A stretch of 64,000 bases of DNA from Phyllostachys edulis (Eukaryota > Streptophyta > Magnoliopsida > Poales > Poaceae): positions 35,808,820-35,872,819 of the forward strand of contig CM070568.1 in the NCBI GenBank assembly GCA_036346405.1. Direction: 5' to 3'. The position numbers and the translations under genes are program-made. The number at the start of each line of letters is the position of its first letter. The stretch's first letter is position 1. The notes under the pieces were generated by a model that was given only the letters and a program-made list of their open reading frames with translations, ran no database searches and was not told the origin of the DNA. Shown here in pieces: positions 49,349-60,785 of the stretch.

Positions 49349-51699
49349 CTGCACGAGTATAGAAGAAAAGCATTAGTACGAGGTGAAAAACTCTTAGTAT
49401 CTCTTATTAGCACTGTTGCCTGCTGACTACAAAAATAAGTCAATCAAACAAACTTGTTGAACCTTATTTTTTTAGAACCATGTTAAAACTTGTACTGAAA
49501 CCTGAACACTGTATTGCATGCTAACCTGAAGTCATTGTATTTACTTTGGTTAGTATCACAACCATTCGTGGATGCTAGACAATCATTAGAAAGTGGGAGC
49601 TCAATGTAGGTAAGAATGGCTACAAAAGTGGAAATGTATAGTCACACACCTGTTCTCAACGAAGGAAATGATCGCTTGCAATGTAGTAGAAAACCTAGCT
49701 AGCTTGTGCTCACCTCCATACCTAAATGTTTAACAAGATGAAGAAAATGCATAATCTTATAGTTTTGCTTGAGAAAATGCACCATTCCTGATAAACTCTT
49801 ATAATGAATTCATCTTGCATAAGTGATTTCACCTAGAGTATATTGGTTTGCTGGAATTGCTCAAAATGAAGAAATGTTTTTTCCTCTTACTCCATGAAGA
49901 TGAAGCATCATCGTGAAACATCAAGGAACGCATTCAAGGTGACACAAAACCATACTGAATGGCTACAAAACCAGCTTCACTAAGCGCATGATACCTACCA
50001 ATCTACCATCCATTTGATGAATAAATATGAAGGGGTACCTTTGTAATCCTCTAGGTTGAATACAACAGCAAACTGCTCATTTTGTGCCTGTGCAAGGGCC
50101 CAAAATATAAGTAGTGTTAGGCACAGAAAGAAAGAACATGGAAATAGCATAGCTGACTCTTCAAAAAGAAAAATCAATTAACTGGCCCATTCAACTACAA
50201 CAAAATTATCCATTCAATACAACAAATCCAAGGAAGCAACAAAATCAAATATCCCAAAAGAAGTTAAAATTGTTCTCTAGAAGTATGTGTTATAAGCAAG
50301 AAGCCTCGTTGTCAACTTGGTCAAATAGAATAGCAAGTTTGCTTCTAGGACTTAATGGTCACCATCGGAGTATCCAGAGAACAACCACTCATCCATCACA
50401 TAGTTACAATGATGAATAATAATATATAGTGACGAGATAACATAACAAAATTGGCGACATAGTTACAATGCTTACCGAGTGCATAGATGCAACAAGTAAT
50501 AGTTTGAGCTACCCGCAACTTTCTCAATCTCCATCTTGATTGACAGATGAATTGGTTTTTCTCATATTTTGAAATATAAAACAATGGATTATATAAAGCC
50601 TAAGCATCTCACCAATGTATAACTGCTTACGCCTAATGGGCTTCTACGATGAATTACTCTTATTGGGGTCTTCAGATGATTTCCTCAGAGCGTGCAAGAG
50701 AATATACCATCATGTATGCTACATAGAGAATGTTGACTTAGTTTGCAAATAGCAACAGATCAATACCAAAGAAAATCGGCAAGCTTAGCTAAGATATCAA
50801 CCAATTTCTCCCAAATATACTTATGGCAAAGAAGCGACTTTTGGAAATGCATGCATTCACCGAGAAAGATAACATCTATCCTAGCACCAAAAGAAACAAG
50901 TCCGGGCAAACTTCTTCTCACATCACCAATAGCTAACTAACACACATGTAACCATGAAAATCGAGAAAATTCTCAGATAAGACATCACTTGAGAAGATCT
51001 TCTACAAAAGTGTATGCATACTCAAGGTCATGACCACAAGGACCATCGACAAGAGAGACCGGGCTTATTCGCAATCTGAACTACCGTGTTCTAGTAGTAA
51101 CTTAATCGACTTCAAGAATGCAGAGCGCATGGCAACACATTGTCCATGTTAAAACCTAACTTATCCAACAAAACAATCAAATAACAACATCAATCAAGAT
51201 TGATAGGTTCCTAGTGGTTAGCAAATCGCATACCATATCTTTCATAAGAGAAATATTATGCAAGTCATCATCCGTCGATGGACGAGAAGTCCATATGAGG
51301 GCAAGATTCGCATGCGTAAAGCACAATTAAGCCTTGATAATCGCAGAGGATTATCAACAAGGCAATGTATAGCTTCAGCAATAATCCAATTTGCAACAAA
51401 GCTATATATTGCTTTAGGCAATAAAGCAATGTGATGCATAAATTGAAAATAAGAACAAAATTTAATAAAGATCTCTCAAAGAAAATGATTTGTCCTCGAT
51501 TGGATAGAGTATTGCGGTGCCTACCACTTGAGATTTCTAACTCGACCTACAAAATGATGAGACATAAGGACATCATATGCAATGCAAGTGCAATTTCAGT
51601 TTTCATAATCTTTAGAATGTTGATTCATCGTCGGTTCGGTTCTTACATATTTCTTTTCGAAATGTTAGATCAATGCAAAACTTTTCTTGCAAAACTTTT

Positions 51700-52560
51700 A
51701 GACCAATTCAACCACACACAAGGAAGCATATACCCACCATGAGATCAATGCAAAACTTTTCTTCTTGAGCTCCATCGATGCCACCACCGAAAAAAAAATT
51801 GTTCATGCCGCTACTCCTACCGCCACCAACCGGTTTCGAGAGGCACAATAGACACGAGAGGAGAAAAATCAAAGAAAGAGCAAGAGGCGAGGATAGGAGA
51901 TGGACGCCGTCGGTCACAAAACGCACCAGCTCCTCATCGGCGTCGGCATCGCCATCGGCGTTGCCCCAAAGCGCCGCCGTTGAGCATCGGCCGCCGCCCG
52001 CCTCCTGACCGAGGCGAGTCGCTTCGGGCCGTCACCGTTGCTTTTAAGCTCACAGATCGCCATCGCCGCCGTGGTGGTGGTGGTTGTTGTAACCCCGCCG
52101 CCGCCGCCGCCGTTATCGCTATGAGACGCCGCGAGCTCCTCATCAACGCTCGCTGCTGCCACCGAGGTTCTCATCGAAGGTCTCGCCGCCGTCGCCCCAG
52201 CGCCGCCAGATCCGACACGGATGGGTAAAGGGGCGACGCAAGCGTGGAAAGGGTCGGTCGGGTCAATCCGGCAGATAGGCGCGGGCGGCTCGGATGGGAG
52301 AGACGAGCGACGCGGTCGATCCAACGGCGGCACGGCGGGCAACATCGGCAAGGTTAGGGGCGAACAACATCGAGCTTCTGGTGGGCACCGTGAGAGTGGA
52401 GAGGAGGAGAAGCGGGCGAGAACGGAGGCAAGAAAGTAGCGCGAGCGGAGGCGCAGTGGGAGGGCGGCGTGAGAGACGGTTTGGCACGGGGTGAGGGGGG
52501 GGGTGGTGGTGGTGGAGTGGCGATCGCCCGCGCGGGAGCCGGGAGTGGGACGACGCGGGA
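51700..52560. other. GC-rich 5' region of Helitron H2
   Basis: CCGCCG and GGCGGC runs with long low-complexity frames on both strands. The layout mirrors the GC-rich 5' part of Helitron H1. It may be a captured first exon and promoter, but I recognise no protein family. Confidence 0.45.
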
Positions 52561-52642
52561 TTTTTTTTTTGCGTGCGTCGCTTCGGACGCTCTCGGTGGA
52601 CGATTCTTCCCATGTGCGGACTAAACTCGAAATTATAGTAGT

Positions 52643-52647
<5 letters not shown>

Positions 52648-52706
<59 letters not shown>
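52648..52706. repeat. TA microsatellite, right half
   Basis: About 29 TA units next to the 5' end of Helitron H2; see 39827-39852. Confidence 0.95.
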
Positions 52707-52712
<6 letters not shown>

Positions 52713-52747
52713 TAGAACGTGGATGATTTATAGCTACCGCTAGTCTC

Positions 52748-53156
52748 ATGGCTGGGCTTGCCCACCATCCAACTTCCAACTCTCCCAGCGCAGCCCACAA
52801 ATTTGTAAAGAATAGAGTTGGCCCGTGGCATCACTGCCTGCCAGGCCTACCGCCGCCCATCACAGATTCACAGCCCAGTCCACTCCTCACTCCCCCGGTC
52901 TCTCTCACACTCCCATCACACCGATACCCTGGCCCCACCACCCTGCGACACTGACCCTGCGGCCCCACGACCACCCAAAACAAATCCAACGGCCAAAACC
53001 CACCCCGACCCCCATCGCGACCGTCCGCCCTAGGGCAATCCTTCCCCAAACCCCCAGTCGCACGCTATATAAGGTTCCCCCTTCTCCCTCCTCCAACCCT
53101 AGCCGCACCCAGCTCCCCCTTTTCCCTTCCCCTCCGCCGCCGCCGCCGCCGCCGGG
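52748..53156 (+). promoter_or_regulatory. RPL8 promoter and 5' leader
   Basis: TATATAA at 53066-53072 lies about 85 bp before the ATG. Upstream are three site II-type elements, TGGGCT (52753-52758) and AGCCCA (52792-52797, 52872-52877), and a telo-box-like AACCCTAG at 53095-53102 in the pyrimidine-rich leader. Site II plus telo-box is the usual signature of plant ribosomal protein promoters, bound by TCP and Pur-alpha factors and linked to growth-dependent expression. The whole control region fits in the roughly 510 bp between the Helitron end and the start codon. Confidence 0.7.
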
Positions 53157-54753
53157 ATGGGTCGCGTGATCCGCGCGCAGCGCAAGGGTGCGGGGTCCGT
53201 GTTCAAGTCGCACACCCACCACCGCAAGGGCCCCGCGCGGTTCCGCTCGCTGGACTTCGGCGAGCGCAACGGGTACCTCAAGGGCGTGGTCACCGACGTC
53301 ATCCACGACCCCGGCCGCGGCGCGCCGCTGGCCAAGGTGACGTTCCGGCACCCGTTCCGGTACAAGCACCAGAAGGAGCTTTTCGTGGCCGCCGAGGGCA
53401 TGTACACGGGCCAGTTCGTCTACTGCGGCCGCCGCGCCACGCTCTCCATCGGCAACGTCCTCCCGCTCCGCTCCGTGCCCGAGGGCGCCGTCGTCTGTAA
53501 CGTCGAGCACCACGTCGGCGACCGCGGCGTCTTCGCCAGGGCCTCCGGGGACTATGCCATCGTCATCAGCCACAACCCCGACAACGGCACTTCCAGGTCC
53601 ACCGCCCGATCCCTCTTTCTCCTCTCCCATGGCATGGCATTCGTATGGTTATATCTGTTGATCGCGTGCTCGTGTTGGTAACTATTGTTAGATCTGATGT
53701 GATGTGATGCGTGGTAGGAAATTATGCTCTGTTCACATGGCCTTTTAGTTGATGAGATTTTAGATTTGTATGTATGCATTCGTTTACTGCTTGAGATATG
53801 CGTGCTTTAGATGTTGTTTTGTGATTTATCAACAGCTAGAACGTTTCTATGCGCGTGCTTTAGATGCTTTGTAATTTATTAAAGGCTAAAATGTTTAGAT
53901 ATGCGCTGTTTGTTTAGACATGATCTGCCATTTCGATGTTATGGTAGCTAATGTATAATTTTGAACAGTTCAAGATGTTTCAATTGAGTTGTAGCGTAGA
54001 GTTCCCCCAAGAGCAGGACAAACAGCTTGACATTTTTGTAACCCTTTAGCAAACAGGCCGTTTGATTTGTTATGTTAGCTTGTTTCTGATTGTGTATGTA
54101 TTCCTTCCAACTCATGTTCTCCATGCATGCTTTTAAGAATTAAGGTCATTAGTGGTTGTGTATATGCTTATGACGTTGTGAGCTAGTGATTTCTTTGTAA
54201 TTATCAGCTCATGTCAATTTAGATTCTACATGTTATTGGAGAAGTTAATTTTGAATGTACACATGTGCCTACTTGACTGTTCTTGCATCTGCTGCTAAGA
54301 TGCCCTGATGCTTGTGATGAATTCATGTAGCAACTTTACTATACAAATGTGTTCAGACATAATTGTCTTGTATAGGTACAGCTACTCATGATGTTCTGTT
54401 CTTGCAGGATCAAGCTCCCCTCTGGCGCCAAGAAGATTGTCCCGAGCAGCTGCCGTGCCATGATCGGCCAGGTCGCCGGCGGTGGCAGGACTGAGAAGCC
54501 AATGCTGAAGGCTGGAAACGCCTACCACAAGTACCGCGTGAAGAGGAACTGCTGGCCGAAGGTGCGTGGTGTGGCCATGAACCCCGTGGAGCATCCCCAC
54601 GGAGGAGGTAACCACCAGCACATTGGTCACGCCTCCACCGTTCGCCGTGATGCCCCGCCTGGCCAGAAGGTTGGTCTCATCGCTGCAAGGAGGACCGGTC
54701 GTCTCAGGGGCCAGGCTGCCGCCACCGCTGCCAAGTCCGACAAGGCCACTTAG
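53157..54753 (+). CDS. RPL8: 60S ribosomal protein L8 (uL2), cytosolic
   Basis: Two exons, 53157-53596 and 54408-54753, joined by an 811-bp GT-AG intron within an arginine codon (AG/G), give 786 nt and 261 residues, the usual length for eukaryotic L8. The protein starts MGRVIRAQRKGAGSVFKSHT. The N-terminal OB-fold RNA-binding domain covers about residues 10-90 and the C-terminal SH3-like domain about 95-230. The conserved loop MNPVEHPHGGGNHQHIG is present; its histidine region sits near the peptidyl-transferase centre. The tail is alanine/lysine-rich (AAATAAKSDKAT). There are no stops, frameshifts or lost conserved residues. The start is secure because it follows a CCGCCGGG leader and matches the invariant uL2 N-terminus. 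It is a core component of the large ribosomal subunit and should be highly expressed. Confidence 0.97.
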
Positions 54754-55899
54754 AGTGGTTGTCGTTCTTGTTTATCTATATTCGCTGCAGTGCTCGTCGC
54801 TAGATTACCCTAAAGGACATGTATTCTAGTATGGATGCGGTTTTTGCTTTGCGCCTTGGTGACATTATGATGGATATTTGTTGTCAGTTTTCGTCGTCAT
54901 GGTTTTTGCTTGGATATTTACTCATTAAATTGCTTGTTCGGTTAGGCTCTGCTACTTGTTAATTTCGATGGTTGTTTATGCTTTGTGTTGGGGGAATTGA
55001 TTACTTACCCTCCACTTGCATGGGTTTCAAAAAATTTCCCTCTTATTTTCAATGTAATTGGTTTTATACTCTTCGGAAAAAAAAATACGATGGAGAGGGC
55101 ATCGTCTGAGGCCCGACCCCACCGGTCGTTGATTTGGTTTCGAATGGGGAATTAACGCTGACGGGGAGGTGTTACGGTAGGGTCTCTTCCAGCAAATTTC
55201 ATTCTATACTATTCACTTACTTAGATCCTTGACAAAATATCCTCTTTGTAATATTATAATAGTTTTTGCCCTTTTTTTTGAAGTTTTAGTCACACGAAAT
55301 GACTAGATTGCCCTCACCCACACGAAATGACTAGTGAGCCCAAAAGCACCAATCGAGAGGAGAGGGGGAGGAAGTTGTTGCCCTCCTGATTCTCCGCCAC
55401 CGCTCCCCCGGGCACGCTTGCCTCCTCGAACCCTCCCACGCCGACTGCCTCACCCGCAAGTGATCTCGCTTCTCCTCCCGTCCGTGGCGGACGCGGCACC
55501 GGACTCGTGCATGCCGCATGTGCGGTCAGTGAGGGCAATCTGGTCTTTTCGTGGCTAAAACAGAAAAAAAATAACAGTGAAAATTATTATAAATATTGCA
55601 AAGAGTTATCTTATCCAGGCTCTAACGAAGCGAAGAGTATAAAACCAATTACATCGAAAATGAAGATATATTTTTGAAACCCATCTAAGGCCCTGTTTGG
55701 TTCGGCTTCGGCTTCTGGCTTTCAGCCGAGAAAGCCGGAAGCCAAACCAAACGGTCGGCTTTTGGAAGTGGCTTTTTTCGAAGCCGCTTTTTTATTGAAC
55801 GTCTTTGGCGGGTCGAAGTCACTCAAGGTGCTTCCGCTTCTCGCATGATCGCCGTTACCAAATTACCCCCGAAGTTCGGGGTAATTTACCCGCCAATTG

Positions 55900-56575
55900 C
55901 CATCGCACAAAACCCTCCTCCCTCTCCTCGCTACCAAACCCTAACCTCCCCGTGCCCTCGGCTCCTTCCTCCCACGCCCCTCGTCCTCCTCCCCTGCGCC
56001 CAGAGCCCCTCCTCCCCACGCCGCCGAGCCCCTCCTCCCCATGCGGCGCCTCCTCCTCCTCGACGCCCTTGATCGCTAGGCTCCTCCTCCCCTTGCCCTC
56101 CCCACCCCGCCCCTGCCTCACCTCCTCCTCCCCCCACCTCCCCCCAAGACTCTCCTCCCCTCCCTCCCACATCACACACCCCTGACCTCCTCCTCCTCCT
56201 CGCAAGGAAGCCTCCAGATCCAGATCCAGATCTGGATCTGGATCTTGCCCGCCGCCACCCTCCTCCTCCTTGCCATGCCTCCCTCCTCCACCTTCCTCTT
56301 CCTCACGTGCTTGGCCTCCTCCGTCCGACCCATGCCCCAAGTCCCTCTCCTCCCCAGCTCCCTCCTCCCGAGCCATCGTCGCTTCCTCTTGAGCTGCCGC
56401 CGCCTCCTCCCGACCCGCCCTCCCCTTCTCCTCCCAAGCCGCCGTCAGCCTCCCCCTCCTCCTCCCCACAACCGCCGTTCTCCTTCTCCTCCCGTGCGCC
56501 CGACCTCCCGTGCCGGCCACCTCCTTCTCCCTCCACCCCGCGGCAGCCACCTCCTTCTCCCTCTAACCTGAAGTG
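55900..56575. other. CT-rich low-complexity region within the PIF-like element
   Basis: CCTCCTC/CCCTCC runs give long open frames on both strands, plus a palindromic GATCCAGATCCAGATCTGGATCT near 56217. Composition explains the frames; no domain is visible. Possibly a captured gene leader. Confidence 0.45.
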
Positions 56576-58069
56576 TAGCATCTGTCATCCACTAACTTCC
56601 TCACTAACTGTAGCATGTCAAATTTTCTGAATAAATTGAAGTAGCTGCATCCTGAGCTTGAAATCTGGTTCCCTCTGAACCTCCCCAAATTCTTGGATGT
56701 ACAATCTTTTTTTCATGTGATCTGGTTCTTGTTCATGTGACTAGTTGGTAAATAGATGTGGAATTTAGTAGACCACATGAATGCTACTGCTTGCTGTTCA
56801 ATTTTGCAACTTGAGTTATGAAAGTTTCGATTTTGCTGGTTGGTTTAGCTATTGGTTTAGCATTAATTGTGGTTGCTTGCTGTTACTGTTGCTCCAGCTT
56901 GCATTATATTCCAATATATAGGATCTATGAACATATTAATGATATTGTTGTGTGATCGAAGCAATTCAAGATCACCAACCTATCTTTTCCACTGGCCTCT
57001 CAGTCAGAGAAGTTTCTGATAGGTCTTTCTTGAGTAGCTTGGACTTCATTGTGTACATTGAATGCACTTTTGGGGCTTGTCCAATTTGGAGAAAATTATG
57101 TGGTAGTCTCTTGGACTTGGAAGGGTTTCTAGCAGCAAGAACTTCATACTGGAGTTTTGTCCTTTTCAAACATCTCAGAACATTGCACATAGAACAAGCT
57201 TAAAAAAAATGCATTGTTAGAATTTTGAAAGGGGAAAAACCTTACCAGCTGTACATGAAAGCTGAAAGTTTGGATCTTACAAATATTACAGATTGACAGT
57301 GGATTGAACAAACCTTCTAATAATTTTCTGATATAAGGTGTTATTGCTATCACATAAGTGAATTTATTGATTTTCCTGTCGTATTAGCGAACTTGTGCTT
57401 GATCCTTCGATGACCAAACATGTACAATTACTTTGCTGATGTACTGTTGTGAATTGTGATCTCTACCATGCAATTTATGTAAGATTAGACATGCATGGTA
57501 CGAACTCATGGATGGATGATGAACATGGTATGAACTCTAGTTAGACTTGTGTTATCTTATTGCCAATTATGATCATGTTGAATGTGAGCATGAATGTGGT
57601 ACTAGTTTGAATTATGGTCACTTTTGGTATGTTTGATCTAGACTTGTCATTGCATTTGTGGTAATCTGATTGCCAATGTATATGGTCTCTCTATTCCCAT
57701 TCCTAGACCTGTGTTATCTTATTGCCAATTATTATCATGTTGACTTAAACAGACTTAAACAAAGTGCCTAACACTGCCGACGCCGGTCCCAAGCCCGGAA
57801 AAAAGTGGAGGGGCATTTATGTAACAATTGTTGTAATAAATGTTTATTGTAATAATTGTTGTTAAATACGCTAATCCTCGATTCACATGGTGGAGAAATT
57901 CGTGCAACATGCTTCAATTCGGTGCTTGATCAGTTTTATGGCCTAATTGAGGTTGGTAAGGTGTACTTGATATCTAGAGGATCAGTGAAACTTGCTCAGA
58001 AGTAGTTTAGAATTATATCCATTAATGCATGTTCCTCTTGTTGTCAATGCCTCGTCAATTGCGTTAGTT

Positions 58070-58445
58070 GTCATCAATTTTCATTAAATATTGTTAAATA
58101 TTGTTAAATGTCGTCAATTGTCATTAAATATCGTTAAATATTATTAATTGTCGTTAAATGTCGTCAAATATAGTATAGTTAAATGTCGTTACATATCGTT
58201 AAATGTCGTTAAACCTCGTTAAATATGGTTAAATACCGTTGAATGTCATTAAATATTGTCAATTGTCATTAAATATTGTTAAATGTCTTTAAATATCGTT
58301 AAATGTCATTAAATATTGTCAATTATCGTTAAATATCGTTAAATATTGTTAAATGTCTTTAAATATCGTTAAATATTGTCAACTGTCGTGAAATGTCGTC
58401 AAATATCGTTAAATATCGCCAATTGTCGTCGTTAAATGTTGTTAA
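58070..58445. repeat. AT-rich minisatellite, unit like TCGTTAAATAT/G
   Basis: About 35 tandem units of 9-11 bp, variants of TTAAATATCG, TTAAATGTCG and TCAATTGTCG, without spacers. Sits in the right part of the PIF-like element. Confidence 0.85.
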
Positions 58446-58680
58446 TTGCGTTAAACGGCATCAAACAAGCTATTATTGTCCTCAGGACCATTTCAGACAT
58501 TTCACATCTCGGAAGCTACAGTCAGCCAATCTAAAAGCCAGACAGCCAAACACCAAATCAGAAAAGCCCAAATTGATCAAATTTATAGCCGAAAGCCCTA
58601 CAAAGACAAATTAAAACCGCTTTAAAAAACACAAATAAAACAAAGCAGGTCCTAAGTCGAGGGTACATTGACAATTCCCC

Positions 58681-60126
58681 TTTTGCGCCTGTGTGATGTA
58701 GGCAACTTGTTTGGTCCCATCATCTCGCCTGAATGCTGAGTTATCAATATCCCGTTGAGAATATTGTCGTCTTCGTAGTTGTTCTAGATCATTTCATTGT
58801 ACATTGAGCATCAGATTGCTAAGACAGGGGCATGCGTGCTGAAAAAAATGTTCTCTCGCGCTTTTCAATAGATGAAGCTTCCAGTTAGATTTGCATCCAT
58901 TGATTGATTTGTCGATCTAGTCCAAAGGGCAAAAATAGATGAGGTTGCTCTCATTTCTACAGGACCTGCATGGAATTGCATTTACTGTAGTTTCTTGCAT
59001 TAACCACATCGTTTCCTGGCAGTAACACGACGTTACACACATTGCCTTCACGTCGATCAGCTGGCCATCCAAGCAGAACTGAAGACTCAAGTCACCTCTC
59101 CAAATTAAGCAGTAGCGCGTAGCACTGGCAAAAAAAAAAACCTCTTACCCTTTGCAAAGTTGAAGGACTCTAGAAGAAACACAAACCCATACCTGAGAAC
59201 CCCGCCCATAGCATGGACATGGCGTCTTCTCTCTCCTGTGCCGCCTTCTTCCAATCCACGCCGAACCTATCTCTCGGGAATCTTGACTGCGAGCTACTGA
59301 TACCATAGGATCTTTCTCCTCCTCCGATTGACATGGTGCCTCTAATCTCACTTCCTACCCTTGTTCGAGGCCTTGGAGCTGTGATTTGTGAGACACTATC
59401 TGAAATTTTCACAAACACGCATATATCCCTGATTTCGGAACGTGTACAGTTTTTTTTATTATGGAGGAGCGTGTACTTTTTTTTTTTGAGAGAGAGGAAG
59501 AGCCTGCACAGTTTGGAAAGTCGAGGGAATTTGGAGACATGCAAGTCCGCGTGTACTTTCATGTACTATCTTATCCATTTATATCCATTTAAAGTGCTCC
59601 GAGATTTATGTAAGGATATTAGAATATGTGTTTGGTCGTTCACCAAGAAACAAAAGATGTAAATAGGTAACGTGGCTGCAGATGATTGGAGGAGAGGGAT
59701 AGAAAAACATACGAACAAGGTGGGCGAGCGTCCTGGTGGGTGTTCACCGAGCAATTTACACGGAGAATGTTCACAGTATATATACGACGAAATTGAGAAA
59801 TGTATGCATACTGTGGCGCTTCCTCTTCTAGGCTCCACCAAACTTACGAAGTTAACTTGGTACAGGACGAGATAAGGGAGGAGCTGGACCTTGGCTTCTA
59901 GGGCAATGGATGGAGCTGGCTCTCGGGTCTCTGGGATAATGGTCTAAGGCTCAGCATCAAAAGCTCATATAAATGCCTTTAAAAAATTAGTAAAATACGA
60001 CTTTGCACCAAAAATAGCTGGATCGTCCCGAGACTTGGCCCGTAGCTAGCTCCGCCATCGAACAAGACATAGTCCAGACATATGATGCAACAGTCATTGG
60101 TCTTACCACTCGACCTCTTGATCAGT
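58681..60126. other. Interval with one exon-like stretch, otherwise noncoding
   Basis: Apart from the - strand exon candidate at 59193-59334, I see no gene. Homopolymer T tracts lie near 59450 and 59478. Confidence 0.35.
59193..59334 (-). pseudogene. Unidentified first-exon-like fragment
   Basis: From an ATG at 59334 (context CACCATGTC) the frame reads MSIGGGERSYGISSSQSRFP, then RDRFGVDWKKAAQEREDAMS and MLWAGFSG, ending at a good donor (CAG/GTATGG). Codon bias and the clean donor suggest a real or captured first exon. I do not recognise the family and found no second exon. Confidence 0.4.
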
Positions 60127-60442
60127 TGTCAATGTGATTCTTTCTTAAGATTGCTAGCCAAGCCTCAAAATTATTGGGAAATCATGGACTTGGCTCAGCA
60201 GCCGGTCCATGGGTAAGGGGCCATCCAAAACCCTAAAAGAGTCTCTAGATTATAAATAGGGGGTGCTAGTCATTGTAAAAGGCTGATCACTTGATGAAGG
60301 AATAAAGGAGAAGAATACCCCCTACACATTTGTCTATCTGTGTGTTCAATCTACTATTTGTTCTTGCATTGTTTGATGTGATTCCACGCTTGTCTACGAG
60401 GTGATTGATCGAACTGGACTCATCAGCAACGATTCCTCAACA
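60127..60442 (+). repeat. Probable 5' LTR of a copia element
   Basis: TATAAATAGGGGG at 60251 is followed by AATAAA at 60301 and the LTR end CCTCAACA at 60442; next comes CGTTATCAGTACGA, the usual primer-site region after plant copia LTRs. The start at TGTCAATG (60127) is a guess. Confidence 0.5.
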
Positions 60443-60589
60443 CGTTATCAGTACGATTGACTCCGGCCTACCTTTAAGCCTCGAAAGGTAACCGTCGAAG
60501 CACGCTGCTCGTAGATCGAATCGCATTTTCTAGATCAATTTCAATTCCGCAAATTTGGCTTTCTAGATTATTTTCTACAGTGCAAATCT

Positions 60590-60785
60590 GCTTTAATCTA
60601 CCGCGAGCCGACTTGAAGTCGCTGGCACAATGCCGATCAGTAGGTTGCATGAAGGAGTAGATGTCGATTGCACTGTAGATTGTAGATTGCAAAATTCTTC
60701 TAATCTCCGCGAGTCGACTTGTAGACACCGGCACAATGCCGATTGGATGATTGGTTCAAAAGAGGGATTGTTGATTGCACTGTTC
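60590..60785 (+). repeat. Tandem repeat in the copia leader
   Basis: Two copies about 115 bp apart of TAATCTnCCGCGAGnCGACTTG, each followed by GGCACAATGCCGAT. The following 60786-62240 is leader-like, partly GC-rich sequence with no recognised gene. Confidence 0.6.

Larger units (their letters stand above)
39854..52647 (-). mobile_element. Helitron H2 carrying MLO and PDS5-like exons, inserted in a TA microsatellite
   Basis: On - the element starts TCTCTACTACTATAATTTCG at 52647 and ends GGGCATCCTAC at 39854, with a short hairpin (CCGT/ACGG stem) about 10 nt before the end. CTAC departs from the CTRR consensus. Host A precedes and host T follows, and both flanks are TA repeats, so the target was a TA tract. 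Without the nested 5.5-kb solo LTR the Helitron is about 7.3 kb. It contains a GC-rich 5' region, exons of an MLO gene (49348-48445) and of a PDS5-like gene (46526-46152, continuing at 40667), all in the Helitron's own sense. No Rep/helicase coding is visible, so it is non-autonomous. Intervals 46530-48440 and 49350-51700 are AT-rich; I recognise no further exon in them. Confidence 0.72.
55689..58652. mobile_element. PIF/Harbinger-like non-autonomous element
   Basis: Starts GGCCCTGTTTGGTT and ends with the inverse-like AACAAAGCAGGTCC, flanked by TAA on both sides (55686-55688, 58653-58655). The 3-bp TWA duplication and the GGnCCTG terminus fit PIF/Harbinger. TIR similarity is imperfect. Subterminal GGCTT/AAGCC motifs abound at both ends. 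No transposase is seen. The interior carries a CT-rich stretch (55900-56570) and an AT-rich minisatellite. Its insertion splits the right TIR of the element at 54991-58680, so it is younger. Confidence 0.6.
54991..58680. mobile_element. TIR element (MULE-like?) with a second element nested in its right TIR
   Basis: The left 86 bp (GGGGAATTGATTACTTACCC to TTTTATACTCTTCG) recurs inverted at the right: GAAGAGTATAAAACC...GAAACCCAT at 55632-55684, then, beyond the nested element, TAAGTCGAGGGTACATTGAC to AATTCCCC at 58680. Without the insert the element is about 0.72 kb. The long TIR suggests a Mutator-like element, but I found no convincing 9-bp duplication. The interior has a GC-rich piece at 55340-55540 of unknown origin. 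Confidence 0.65.

Noticed and set aside
52905..53630. 241-codon - strand frame opposite RPL8 exon 1
   Set aside because: It is the antisense shadow of the GC-rich RPL8 exon, whose + strand protein is unambiguous.
55340..55540. Gene capture in the 0.72-kb TIR element
   Set aside because: GC-rich and exon-like in composition, yet no frame shows a recognisable protein.
55855..56550. 231-codon Gly/Glu/Arg-rich - strand frame
   Set aside because: Antisense of CT-rich low-complexity sequence; no conserved domain.
58070..58445. Short regular repeats resembling a CRISPR or centromere satellite
   Set aside because: Units are 9-11 bp with no spacers; this is a minisatellite inside a transposon.
54982..58690. 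A 9-bp Mutator duplication around the TIR element
   Set aside because: The flanks TTTGTGTTG and TTTTGCGCC match only loosely, so the superfamily was left open.
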